Part shown: positions 16,683-24,314 of the stretch, one piece after another
How positions within the stretch are numbered: position 1 is the first letter of the stretch
How the letters are laid out: every line of letters begins with the position of its first letter
Made by a program: the position numbers and the translations under genes
Notes under the pieces: model-generated
Told to the model about the DNA's origin: nothing
The model's input: the letters and a program-made list of their open reading frames with translations, nothing else
Database searches by the model: none
NCBI GenBank assembly: GCA_905221605.1
Contig: CAJNDS010001369.1
Location: 517,501 to 547,363, forward strand
Reading direction: 5' to 3'
Length of the DNA: 29,863 bases
From: Symbiodinium natans
Lineage: Eukaryota; Sar; Dinophyceae; Suessiales; Symbiodiniaceae

Positions 16683-16743
16683 AGGGTTTAGGGTTTAGGG
16701 TTCGGGGTTTGGGGTCTGGGGGTTGGGGGTTGGGGTTTGGGGT
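16683..16743 (+). repeat. telomere-type island, TTTAGGG/TTTGGGG
   Basis: Three clean units, then G-rich variants. It lies 30 bp from the oppositely oriented island before it. Confidence 0.9.
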
Positions 16744-16849
16744 GATAAGACCTGTGCATGAGGAGTCCTGATATCAAGTGCGATGGGAACTTCTCAGTTA
16801 GGAAAAAGGCCTCATGTGAGCGGGAAGGGTGATAAGTGTTCGAGCTTAA

Positions 16850-16930
16850 GGGGTTTAGGGTTTAGGGTTTAGGGTTTAGGGCTTAGGGTTTAGGGTTTAG
16901 GGCTTAGGGTTTAGGGTTTAGGGTTTAGGG
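16850..16930 (+). repeat. telomere-type island, TTTAGGG with CTTAGGG
   Basis: About 11 units. The spacers on either side (16744-16849 and 16931-17050) are unique. Confidence 0.95.
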
Positions 16931-17050
16931 CCCACACTGGCATGGCCATATGATAGTCGTCGGACTCAGACTGGAACTAGGTAAGCAAGTGGGGGTTGAC
17001 GAGAATAGGGGACCCCCCGATGGAGATCCCCAAGTAGGATCCCCTTATAA

Positions 17051-17127
17051 TCTAAACCCTAAACCCTAAACCCCAGACCCTAAACCCTAAACCCTAAACA
17101 CTAGACCCTAGACCCTAAACCCTAAAT
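17051..17127 (-). repeat. telomere-type island, CCCTAAA with CCCTAGA
   Basis: About 11 units. Confidence 0.93.
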
Positions 17128-17140
17128 CAGGACCCCAACA

Positions 17141-17248
17141 AGGTACCCACAATATCGTAAACCCCCAAAATGGTCCGTATTGCCACATGCATGGTTGAGA
17201 GCGAGGACTCCCCCGAGACCCGCTGCGCACCGCTTGTTGTGGGTACCT
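17141..17248. mobile_element. foldback element with perfect 12-bp terminal inverted repeats
   Basis: AGGTACCCACAA (17141-17152) and TTGTGGGTACCT (17237-17248) are exact reverse complements. The 108-bp unit sits between CCCTAAA islands at 17051-17127 and 17261-17291. It has no coding and the form of a small non-autonomous element. No target duplication is evident. Confidence 0.65.
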
Positions 17249-17260
17249 GAAACAGTCATG

Positions 17261-17291
17261 AACCCTAAACCCTAAACCCTAAGCCCTAAAC
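17261..17291 (-). repeat. short CCCTAAA island
   Basis: Four units right after the foldback. Confidence 0.9.
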
Positions 17292-17439
17292 TGTAGAAAC
17301 CCTCAAAATATCGAAGATGCTATGTTCTGTCGACGTGCATTTGCAATCTTTGCAGCGCCACATGCCGATCGCCCTAAGCCCGAGCGCGAAACCATCCAGC
17401 CATGTAGGGATTTAGAGAGATTCGGGGATCAGGGATATA

Positions 17440-17525
17440 AGGTTTTGGGGTGTGTAAAGGATGTGGGGTCTAGGGTTTACAGAAAGTTTAGGGGTTTAAG
17501 GTTTAGCGGGTTGGGGTCTAGGGTT
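17440..17525 (+). repeat. very degenerate TTTAGGG-type stretch
   Basis: GGGTTTAC, GGTCTAGGG and GGGTTTAAGG pieces. The spacer 17292-17439 before it is unique. Confidence 0.65.
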
Positions 17526-17611
17526 CGACTTTCCAACCTCCTCCCCCGCCCCATGCCCACTAAACCCTGAAGCTCGACAATCCTCAACCCTGAGCCCTAC
17601 ACCCGAGGTTT

Positions 17612-17700
17612 TCTAAACCCTAAACCCTAAACCCCAAACCCTAAACCCTAAACCCTAAGCCCTAAACCCTAAACCCATAACCCATAAACCCTAAACCCTC
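17612..17700 (-). repeat. telomere-type island, CCCTAAA
   Basis: About 12 units with CCCATAA variants near the end. Confidence 0.95.
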
Positions 17701-17773
17701 TTCATGACAGGCCGGATGTCAACGTGCAGAATCTGTCGCTGCCGCCTGCCTTCCTAGTTATGCTTCGGCGTTT

Positions 17774-17953
17774 ATGGGTTTAGGGGTTTAAGGGGTTTAG
17801 GGGTTTAAGGGGTTTAGGGGTTTTTAGGGGTTCAGGGTTTTAGGGTTTAGGGGTTTAGGGGTTTTAGGGGTTTAAGGGTTTAAGGGGTTTAAGGGTTTAA
17901 GGGGTTTTAGGGCTTTAGGGCTTTGGGGCTTTAGGGCTTTGGGGCTTTAGGGT
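17774..17953 (+). repeat. variant array, octamer TTTAGGGG and relatives
   Basis: Units alternate TTTAGGGG, TTTAAGGGG and TTTTAGGGG, then a CTTTAGGG/CTTTGGGG block. A clear example of unit-length drift with local homogenisation. Confidence 0.92.
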
Positions 17954-18027
17954 GGTGTAGGTGTGGGTGGTTGCTTTTGGGGCGGAGCCAGAGCTCAGCC
18001 AAAGCCCGCTATGACGGCCTTGTGATG

Positions 18028-18128
18028 CCCCTAAACCCCTAAACCCTAAACCCTAAACCCTAAACCCTAAACCCTAAACCCTAAACCCTAAACCCTAAAC
18101 CCTAAACCCTAAACCCTAAACCCTAAAC
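18028..18128 (-). repeat. telomere-type island, CCCTAAA
   Basis: About 14 units, clean after the first two. Confidence 0.97.
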
Positions 18129-18256
18129 CGCTAGACGAAGAATCGAGGCAGCCTCTGAGTGCTAAAAAATACCCGAACCTGGTCCCCCAAGCCCAAGCGC
18201 CTAAGATGTTCCCCGCAGCCTTATGTGCCCCTGACCCTGAAACCCCATGCCCTTCA

Positions 18257-18325
18257 ACCCTAAACCCCAAACCCCTTAAACCCTAAACCCTAAACCCTAA
18301 ACCCTAAACCCTAAACCCTAAACCT
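18257..18325 (-). repeat. telomere-type island, CCCTAAA
   Basis: About nine units. The spacer after it (18326-18445) has a 6-bp hairpin, ACACTC with GAGTGT. Confidence 0.95.
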
Positions 18326-18445
18326 CTTCTGCCCACACTCTACAGCAGCCTCCCCCCCCAAGGATGGACCTCTTCACCGATGCCCGGCCGACATCACTTT
18401 GCGGCCGGATCCAGGCCTGCAACACACTCATGGAGTGTAAGGCTA

Positions 18446-18491
18446 AAGGTTTAAGGTTTAGGGTTTAGGGTTTGGGGTGTAGGGTTTAGGG
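18446..18491 (+). repeat. telomere-type island, TTTAGGG
   Basis: Six units, slightly mutated. It ends 2 bp before the 9-bp direct repeat that bounds the next element. Confidence 0.9.
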
Positions 18492-18493
18492 CT

Positions 18494-18634
18494 CAGGAAT
18501 CTGGGATGTTCCCCCCTGTACTAGCAGGCCTTAATAGGGATCATCGTGCCCCCTCTTCAGGGTTTAGGGTTTAGGGTTTAGGGTTTAGGGTTTAGGACTG
18601 TTAGGATTTGGGGGAACATCCCTAACAGGAATCT
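18494..18634. mobile_element. foldback element with internal TTTAGGG tract and flanking 9-bp direct repeat
   Basis: The perfect 13-bp terminal inverted repeats GGGATGTTCCCCC (18503-18515) and GGGGGAACATCCC (18610-18622) are bounded by CAGGAATCT at 18494-18502 and at 18626-18634. The left copy abuts the arm. The right copy is separated from it by TAA. The interior contains five TTTAGGG units (18559-18596) and, at 18529-18541, an inverted copy of the ATCCCTATTAAGG sequence found at 16298 and 22371. The arrangement of direct repeat, inverted arm, cargo, inverted arm and direct repeat is what a DNA transposon insertion with a 9-bp target duplication leaves. No transposase is encoded. Confidence 0.65.
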
Positions 18635-18637
18635 CTT

Positions 18638-18651
18638 TTTTTTTTTTTTTC
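18638..18651. repeat. poly-T run (about 14-16 bp)
   Basis: A T run ending in CAG directly after the foldback element. It resembles a splice acceptor, but no exon can be supported. Confidence 0.7.
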
Positions 18652-18749
18652 AGAGGGTGTTCAAGGGCCATCCCCGGCTAAGGTCTGCGGGCTTGAGGTT
18701 GGGATGCATGGAGGGTCTTAGGCTTAGACTTGGGGATGAGGGGATGAGG

Positions 18750-18844
18750 GTTGAGGGTTGTGGTTGAGGGTTTAGGGTTTAGGGTTTAGGGCAGTTTAGG
18801 GTTTAGGGTTTAGGGTTTAGGGTTTAGGGTTTAGGGTTTAGGGT

Positions 18845-18876
<32 letters not shown>

Positions 18877-18890
18877 GGTTTGCGTTGAGG
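18750..18890 (+). repeat. telomere-type island, TTTAGGG then GGGTTGA block
   Basis: About 12 TTTAGGG units are followed by five or six GGGTTGA units (18841-18879), a homogenised variant block. Confidence 0.95.
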
Positions 18891-19238
18891 GGTTGATGGC
18901 CTGGCATGAAGTGACTTGGTGTCGGGCTTAAGTAGGACTAGGGCTCAGACACGGGCAGGCCTTTGAGTTTAAAGTCGGCTGTCGGGGGTGTTGTGGCTTT
19001 CGTCCCGAAGCAAGAACCTGTATCCCCTTGTTTTAAAAATTAAATTTTGTTTATATAGAAAGCCCCAGAGGATATCAAACATATTATGTTTATGAAGGTT
19101 CTGAGGGGAGTATAGGAACGCTCTTGCGCTAGGATGCCACGTAGGACCGTTGTTGTTCCCTTTTAAGTGGTACGGCTCCCATGGAGGCACCAGTTCTGTT
19201 ACCACACCAAGCGCGGGCTTCACGTTCTTAGAGGGACC
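18891..19238. other. spacer, unique, partly AT-rich
   Basis: About 350 bp. A 93-codon minus-strand frame (18969-19250) starts in the next telomeric island and has no recognised motif. It has an AT-rich palindromic centre near 19030-19060. Confidence 0.4.
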
Positions 19239-19298
19239 CCTAAACCCCAAACCCTAAACCCTAAACCCCAAACCCTAAACCCTCAACCCTAAACCCTA
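19239..19298 (-). repeat. telomere-type island, CCCTAAA/CCCCAAA
   Basis: About eight units. Confidence 0.95.
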
Positions 19299-19389
19299 AT
19301 GGTGTCCCCCTGCGCGTGAGGATGCCGTAAATTCGGCTGCCAACGGTCATGTCGAGGACTGGCGTTTCCAGTGGCTTCGGGGTAATCTC

Positions 19390-19572
19390 TAAACCCTAAA
19401 CCCCCAAAGGGTTTAGGGTACCCTAAACCCTAAACCCTAAACCCTAAACCCTAAACCCTAAACCCTAAACCCTAAACCCTAAACCCTAAACCCTAAACCT
19501 AAACCCTAAACCCTAAACCTTAAACCCTAAACCCCCAACCCTAAACCCCAAATCCCAAACCCCAAAACCCTA
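19390..19572 (-). repeat. telomere-type island containing a perfect telomeric palindrome
   Basis: Mostly CCCTAAA, but at 19409-19418 the strand switches to GGGTTTAGGG and after TA returns to CCCTAAACCC (19421-19430). This gives a perfect 22-bp palindrome at 19409-19430. The unit before it (CCCTAAACCC, 19394-19403) makes the opposite junction with it across CCAAA. Confidence 0.97.
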
Positions 19573-19633
19573 CATGGTTTAGGGTTTAATTCGGCCCAGC
19601 ATCCCACGACCCCCAAATCAGTTGAAAGCCCTA

Positions 19634-19693
19634 CAACCCCAAAAGCCTTCAAGCTTGAATCCAAAGATCTTGCGCAAGAAAGGCTTGGGGTTG
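19634..19693. repeat. foldback unit, 60 bp
   Basis: CAACCCC then AAAAGCCTT (19634-19649) pairs with AAGGCTTGGGGTTG (19680-19693) with a 2-base bulge. The outer bases TTGAAAG recur as direct copies beside both arms (19622 and 19691). Confidence 0.5.
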
Positions 19694-19720
19694 AAAGCGC
19701 ACTTCTCTACACCACCAGGA

Positions 19721-19858
19721 TTAGGGTCTAGGGTTTAGGGTTTAGGGTTTAGGGTTTAGGGTTTAGGGTTTAGGGTTTAGGGTTTAGGGTTTAGGTTTTA
19801 GGGGTTAGGGTGTGGGGTGTGGGGTTTGGGGTTTAGGGTTTAGGGTTTAGGGTTCAGG
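19721..19858 (+). repeat. telomere-type island, TTTAGGG
   Basis: About 18 units with a TGTGGGG/TTTGGGG block near 19808-19830. The spacer 19859-20053 is unique with a few degenerate units. Confidence 0.96.
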
Positions 19859-20053
19859 AATGAATGCAGGGGGTTGCGTTTAGGGTTTCGTGGGTTGAGG
19901 CTTTCAATGTCCTGGCTTCAGGGCCGCAGGGTTTGAGGGTCTGCTTATAAGGCTCCAAGCCGCCCCCATCGTCCTAGGACTTCTGTGTCTACGACGTGGA
20001 GCTGGGTGATGACCGCGTGCACGTCATGGAGTCTGGGCGGAGATTCACACCCC

Positions 20054-20065
20054 AAGCCCTAAACC

Positions 20066-20111
<46 letters not shown>

Positions 20112-20141
20112 ACCCTAAACCCTAAACCCTAAACCCTAAGC
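20054..20141 (-). repeat. telomere-type island, CCCTCAA block then CCCTAAA
   Basis: Eight CCCTCAA units and four CCCTAAA/CCCTAAG units. Confidence 0.96.
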
Positions 20142-20159
20142 CAATGTTCATCCTTTTAT

Positions 20160-20224
20160 ACTCCGTGGATTGATTGAAGCGTCGCACCTGCCGTGTTTCG
20201 GCGGGTCCTGCTTCCACGTGGAGT
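20160..20224. repeat. long hairpin, 65 bp
   Basis: ACTCCGTGGA at the left pairs with TCCACGTGGAGT at the right with a 2-base bulge. Further in, GAAGC pairs with GCTTC and CCG with CGG around a TGTTT loop (20194-20198). The structure fills most of the spacer between two CCCTAAA-type islands. Confidence 0.65.
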
Positions 20225-20229
20225 CCTGA

Positions 20230-20368
20230 ACCCCCCAAACCCTGAGTAGCCCTAAGCCCCTAAACCCTCCTAAGCCCTAAACCCCAAAACCCTAAACCCT
20301 AAACCCCAAACCCCAAACCCTAAACCTTAAACCCTAAACCCTACACCCTATACCCTAAACCCTCAACC
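20230..20368 (-). repeat. telomere-type island, degenerate CCCTAAA
   Basis: CCCCAAA, CCTTAAA, CCCTACA and CCCTAAA units. Confidence 0.88.
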
Positions 20369-20515
20369 CGCCTGCGAGGTATCGCTGGAGCATGACAGCG
20401 TTCTCGACCAACTGGTTGGAGTCTTTGTCCGGATTTGGAGGTTTTTAAGGGTTTTGCGGGCTTAGGCGCCTTTTGGACCGAAATTCCCGAAGCCCTAAAC
20501 TCTAAACCCTAAACC

Positions 20516-20935
20516 TGGGGGGTGGACGCAATTTTTATCCTTCCCCCCCCCTCCCCCCCCTCCCCCCCAAAGCATGCCCATGGTCCTTCAAGCTCGCGCG
20601 GCGCGGGTTCCGAGTCTCCCCGAAATTCAAGGGGGGACTTGAGAAATAATTCTCGAAGCTGGCTTGAGAAGAGAGAGGGTCACCTCCTCCACGAGTTGTT
20701 TCACCATCTCGAGTCACATGATCCATGCGCCACTCCCTTCGCTTTCAGTGAGCCAGCTCGGCTTCCCAGCACCCGTTGCCTCAAGGAGGTGGTCAGCATT
20801 TTTTGCCGGAATTTTCATACGTGCGGCCAGCCCTGCGAGGAAGCTCTAGTAGTCCTCCTTGTCTTCTAACCCTATGCAACTCAGGGCCATACCCTGAAGC
20901 CTTTCGACTGGGGCAGCCCTAAGCCCGAAACCCCT
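20516..20935. other. spacer, unique, with C-rich start
   Basis: Starts with three poly-C blocks separated by T (20541-20568). A 115-codon plus-strand frame (20522-20869) begins in that low-complexity run and has no recognised domain. I do not call it a gene. Confidence 0.4.
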
Positions 20936-20936
20936 A

Positions 20937-21072
20937 AAACCCTAAACTGCTAGGGTTTAGGGTTTAGGGTTTAGGGTTTAGGGTTTAGGGTTTAGGGTTT
21001 AGGGTTTAGGGTTTAGGGTTTAGGGTTTAGGGTTTAGGGTTTAGGGTTTAGGGTTTAGGGTTTAGGGTTTAG
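20937..21072 (+). repeat. telomere-type island, about 17 perfect TTTAGGG, opening with a hairpin
   Basis: AAACCCTA (20937-20944) faces TAGGGTTT (20951-20958) across AACTGC, so a CCCTAAA unit lies head-on to the TTTAGGG array. The array to 21072 is essentially perfect. Confidence 0.97.
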
Positions 21073-21287
21073 AACCCCGAAACCCTGAAGCCTTCAACTG
21101 AGGAACCCTGTCCATGGCAGCGACAAGCTCTGTCTCGCCACTGACAGAGAGTGCCTTCACTGGCCGACAGCTGGCTAGGTTTTCAGGGCTGATGGGTCTT
21201 CATGTGAAACAACGCAATATCAGTATGTACATAGCAACATATAGTATACCATATCATAGCAAACCACATTTACAATTTGTACACAAA

Positions 21288-21288
21288 C

Positions 21289-21332
<44 letters not shown>

Positions 21333-21358
21333 GCATATACATATATATATATATATAT
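21288..21358. repeat. microsatellite (CATATA)n then (TA)n
   Basis: About nine CATATA/CATATG hexamers followed by an AT run. The nearby frame 21114-21455 reads it as Thr-Tyr repeats and is not a credible gene. Confidence 0.92.
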
Positions 21359-21422
21359 TCATTTATACGATTTGGGGTTTAGGTTTTGGCTTCCAGGAGT
21401 TAGGGGTTTATCTCCGTTTCAG

Positions 21423-21545
21423 GACCCTAAACCCTATGTAAACCCTAAACCCTAAACCCTAAACCCTAAACCCTAAACCCTAAACCCTAAACCCTAAACC
21501 CTAAACCCTAAACCTTAAACCCTAAACCCTAAACCCTAAACACTA
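21423..21545 (-). repeat. telomere-type island, CCCTAAA
   Basis: About 16 units. Confidence 0.97.
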
Positions 21546-21554
21546 CCCCTTCAG

Positions 21555-21583
21555 GTTTTGGGGTTTAGGGTTTAGGGTTAGGG
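21555..21583 (+). repeat. short TTTAGGG island facing the previous one
   Basis: Three or four units only 9 bp after the oppositely oriented array ends. Confidence 0.9.
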
Positions 21584-21633
21584 ATGCGGTTGTAGTGGCT
21601 TAATGCGGAAATGTGGTGCCCTTGGATAATACC

Positions 21634-21967
21634 GATAGTTGTGTGCGTGCAGGTGCGGCCCTCCGCATCGTGCGTGCATGTAAGGAGCGCACCTACCCGG
21701 AGCTCTTGCGCGCCCCGCGATGCCGCCTCGTCGTGCTAGCCATCGAGGTGGCAGGACGTTGGAGTGCAGAGGCCGCCAGTTCATTCGATTCCTGCCCGCC
21801 TGCGAGCTGGCAGCACCGCTGCGTGGGTGCAGAGATGGTCAGGGTTCCTAGCTTGTGCAGCCGCCAGGCCCTTTGCGGCCTCGCTGATGTCGTTGCGAAC
21901 TCAGCGACGTCCTCACCGAGCACCGCCTCGACAGCCCACCGCTGCCAGTCGCCTGCCTGCGCGGTGA
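21634..21967 (+). pseudogene. decayed fragment resembling the C-terminal tail of a dinoflagellate LINE reverse-transcriptase protein
   Basis: Frame 1 (21634 to about 21780) encodes CKERTYPELLRAPRCRLVV followed by EVAGRWSAEAAS. The reading then fits frame 3 briefly (FIRFL, about 21780-21795). It then fits frame 2 from about 21815, with AAWVQRWSGFLA, ARPFAASLMSL and a closing SRLPAR (to 21967). I recall this order (ERTYPEL, a GRW box, a W-x-x-RW box, AFAASL-like, then SRLP) from the region after the reverse-transcriptase domain in many predicted LINE-type proteins of Symbiodinium-like genomes. That recollection could not be checked here. At least two frameshifts make it non-functional. The reverse transcriptase itself is not present upstream, where telomeric repeats begin at 21583. 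Confidence 0.5.
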
Positions 21968-22080
21968 AGGCAGCACCGCACTGCGCACAGGGACCGGACC
22001 ACTGGTGGGAATGGGATTCGTACTCTTGGACGCCTTCCCAAGTATCAACATGTTCACTCCATGCAGCAGGCAATCTGGCA

Positions 22081-22340
22081 TCCCTAAACCTAACCCCCCA
22101 AAACCCCAAACCCCTGAATCCCAAACCCTAAAGCCCCTAAAGCCCCTTAATTGCTAAAGCCCCGTAATAAAAACCCAAAAGCCTTAAGCCCCAAGAGCCC
22201 CTAGCCTAAAGCCCTAAAGCCCGAACCCTCAAACTCCCTCAAATTCCCTAAAGCCCCTAAAGCCTCTAAAGCCCCTAAAGCCCCTAAAGCCCCAAATGCC
22301 GGAACCCCTAAACCCCCTAAAGCCCTTAAGGCCCCAAATC
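22081..22340 (-). repeat. degenerate CCCTAAAG/CCCCTAAAG stretch
   Basis: Irregular 7-10-bp units, notably a CCCCTAAAG series at 22252-22290. Confidence 0.8.
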
Positions 22341-22365
22341 CTCATTGGGATTCTAGTACCCCCTA

Positions 22366-22383
22366 TTACAATCCCTATTAAGG
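22366..22383 (+). repeat. dispersed 18-bp sequence, exact copy of 16293-16310
   Basis: TTACAATCCCTATTAAGG again. It is followed within about 10 bp by CCCTAAA-type repeats, as at 16293 (about 22 bp). Confidence 0.75.
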
Positions 22384-22388
22384 ACTGT

Positions 22389-22428
22389 TACCCTAAATCC
22401 TAAACCCTAAACCCTCAACCCTAAACCT
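22389..22428 (-). repeat. short CCCTAAA island
   Basis: Five mixed units. Confidence 0.85.
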
Positions 22429-22520
22429 ACATGTTAGATCATGTTAGTATGAGGGGAAACATGCCAACCGGGAACCCTCGGGGGTTTCCCGGAAGTACCG
22501 GAAAGAAGAAACTGGGAGTG

Positions 22521-22574
22521 GGCTGCGCCCCCGGAATTGAACTCGAGACCCTGTGTGCCTTCGATTCCGCCATA
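22521..22574 (-). ncRNA. tRNA-like Pol III promoter fragment (possible SINE head)
   Basis: On the minus strand ATGGCGGAATCG (A-box region, 22562-22573) matches the D-arm start of Leu/Ser-type tRNAs. GAGTTCAATTCC (22533-22544) matches a T-arm/B box (GTTCRANNC). The A-to-B spacing is about 30 nt, some 14 shorter than in a normal tRNA, and no acceptor stem or anticodon arm can be drawn, so it is not a tRNA gene. A tRNA-derived SINE head is the likeliest reading. The sequence downstream on the minus strand (22440-22520) has no clear tail. Confidence 0.35.
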
Positions 22575-22645
22575 GGGTTTGGGGTTTAGGGTTTAGGGTT
22601 TCGGGTTTGGGGTTTAGGGTTTGGGGTTTAGGGTTTAGGGTTTAG
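22573..22645 (+). repeat. telomere-type island, TTTAGGG/TTTGGGG
   Basis: About ten units directly 5' (on the minus strand) of the tRNA-like A box. Confidence 0.93.
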
Positions 22646-22768
22646 CCCTTTCTGCGAGGGTTTGGGGTTCGGGATTGGGGGTTCCTGGAAATCTCCTTCT
22701 TCAGGCACCTCTCAAGAATCTTCCAGCCCATCAAACGTGGTGTGCCATTTAACAGCGGCCCCCTGTCC

Positions 22769-22820
22769 TACCCTAAACCTCAAACCCTAAACCCTAAATC
22801 CCTAAACCCTAAACCCCAAT
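22769..22820 (-). repeat. short CCCTAAA island
   Basis: About seven units, some mutated. Confidence 0.88.
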
Positions 22821-23129
22821 ACTCCCAATCCGAAAGCAGAGGCAACCTTGCGCGGCTGGCAAGTACTGCGCTTCGGCGTTCATGTTGTCAAGAGACATTG
22901 GGGGACGGGTTTAGGGTCGAAGAGTTTAGGGCCCTGTATGTTCCTTCGTGATGCCCCCACTTAGAAGGAGTACAGAAAGTACTGCATATGATAGCTTAGC
23001 ACGGTTTTCGGCCATAAGGTTCAGGGTGTCACAATGGGTACTTGAGTATAGATCCTACCTCTCAGTATATTTGATGATGTGTTGCTTTGTTGCAAGGCTT
23101 CTTCGTGACCCACAGGTCTGTTTATTGAG
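22821..23129. other. spacer, unique
   Basis: About 310 bp. Part of a plus-strand frame (22948-23394) with no recognised domain. Confidence 0.35.
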
Positions 23130-23180
23130 AACCCGAAACCCGATACCCAAACCCCAAACCCCAAACCCCAAACCCCAAAC
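23130..23180 (-). repeat. CCCGAAA/CCCCAAA island
   Basis: Five CCCCAAA units after mutated ones. Confidence 0.85.
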
Positions 23181-23429
23181 TTGTTTGCCCCAAGGGGTCT
23201 ACACAACTGGCGACCCAGGAAGTGCCCCATCAACCCCGACGTCGAAGGTCCAAGGTTTGAGGTCTCAGGTCTATGACTTACCCTTTTTTTCAGCAAAGTC
23301 CGCCCTCTATCACCCTTTACCGCCCTTTAAGGGGCGTGTCTTGGGCACCTCGTTTTTCATTCCCCATTCAAGAACCAGTATGCCAGTGGGATAAGTACCA
23401 ACCCTACAGTCACCAGATGGGCTTCGGAG
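23181..23429. other. spacer, unique
   Basis: No recognised feature. Frames on both strands are uncharacterised. Confidence 0.35.
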
Positions 23430-23498
23430 TTGAGGGGTTTAGGAGTTTAGGGGCTCAGGAGTTTAGGAGTTCAGGAGTTTACGAGTTCAGGGTTGAGG
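23430..23498 (+). repeat. variant array, about 9-bp GAGTTTAG(G)/GAGTTCAG(G) unit
   Basis: GAGTTTAGG, GAGTTCAGG and related units repeat about seven times, a derivative of the TTTAGGG theme with a GAG insertion. Confidence 0.8.
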
Positions 23499-23578
23499 AT
23501 AGGTTTTCGCCGTTATGTGCGTCAAAATGTTGCAGAATACCAAATGTGCACGGAGAATATTTGGCAGCCACCCCTCGG

Positions 23579-23603
23579 GGGGTCTTAGAAGTTAGAAGAC
23601 CCC
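23579..23603. repeat. perfect 8-bp hairpin GGGGTCTT / AAGACCCC
   Basis: Arms 23579-23586 and 23596-23603, loop of 9. Not followed by a T run. Confidence 0.65.
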
Positions 23604-23695
23604 AACCCCCCCTCTCCCCCCCTCCCAGCGAAGCAACCCGCCCTTGGTCACAGATCGTTTTAGAGCCCAGTCCCTGAAGATGGAATTCGGGCGTT

Positions 23696-23790
23696 TCGGG
23701 GTTTAGGGTTTAGGGTTTAGGGTTTAGGGTTTAGGGTTTAGGGGGGGGGGGCGGTTCGGGGTGTTGGGGGCGGTTCGGGGTGTTGAGGGT
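23696..23790 (+). repeat. TTTAGGG island followed by a G run and a 20-bp duplication
   Basis: Six TTTAGGG units, then an 11-bp G run, then GCGGTTCGGGGTGTTGGGGG repeated with one change. Confidence 0.93.
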
Positions 23791-23850
23791 TTGTGGATTT
23801 CAGGCTTCGTAGGTGTGCGGGCAAGGAAAGCCCCAGTCTCTCTTCCCTCC

Positions 23851-23910
23851 CCCTAAACCCTAAACCCTAAACCCTAAACCCTAAACCCTAAACCCTAAAC
23901 CCTAAAACCC
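23851..23910 (-). repeat. telomere-type island, CCCTAAA
   Basis: Eight units. Confidence 0.96.
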
Positions 23911-24005
23911 ATCTCCCCTCCCCACCCAGGACAGGGACTTCTCCGGCCTACAACAGTCCCTCGGGTGGCAACAATGCTTCCTGAACTGGGTTTATGGTTT
24001 ATAAT

Positions 24006-24060
24006 AAGGGTTTAGGGTTTAGGGTTTAGGGTTTAGGGTTTAGGGTTAGGGTTTTGGGTA
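24006..24060 (+). repeat. telomere-type island, TTTAGGG
   Basis: About seven units. Confidence 0.95.
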
Positions 24061-24092
24061 TAGGACTTAGGGCTGTTTACCTCCACCCTAAA

Positions 24093-24112
24093 CCATTTCC
24101 GGCCAGAAATGG
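24093..24112. repeat. perfect 7-bp hairpin CCATTTC / GAAATGG
   Basis: Loop CGGCCA. Confidence 0.6.
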
Positions 24113-24314
24113 GCAACAGCTCCAGCCATGGCTAGCAGATGCTTGTCTCTATTCCCCCCCCCCCCCCCGCCGCCCAAAATTTTGCCATCAACGAGAACAC
24201 AAGGGTTTCCGTGGCCCTCGCTCAGGGTAGAGCGTTCAGACTCCAAAGTTTGAAGTGTTGCTTCACGTATGTTGCATACACCACATATGTCTTTCAGCGT
24301 ATGGCTACAAAATC

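Noticed and set aside
18635-18656. T run ending in CAG, and CTGTTTTTCTGTTTCAG near 28503, as splice acceptors
   Set aside because: No open exon or donor partner is recognisable on either side.
20522-20869. 115-codon plus-strand frame
   Set aside because: It begins in a poly-C/T run and has no recognised domain. The opposite strand is also open.
21114-21455. 113-codon plus-strand frame with a Thr-Tyr repeat
   Set aside because: The Thr-Tyr part is the CATATA microsatellite and the end is telomeric repeat. The short remaining start has no recognised motif.
22521-22574. A functional tRNA gene
   Set aside because: The A-to-B spacing is too short and no acceptor stem or anticodon arm can be formed.
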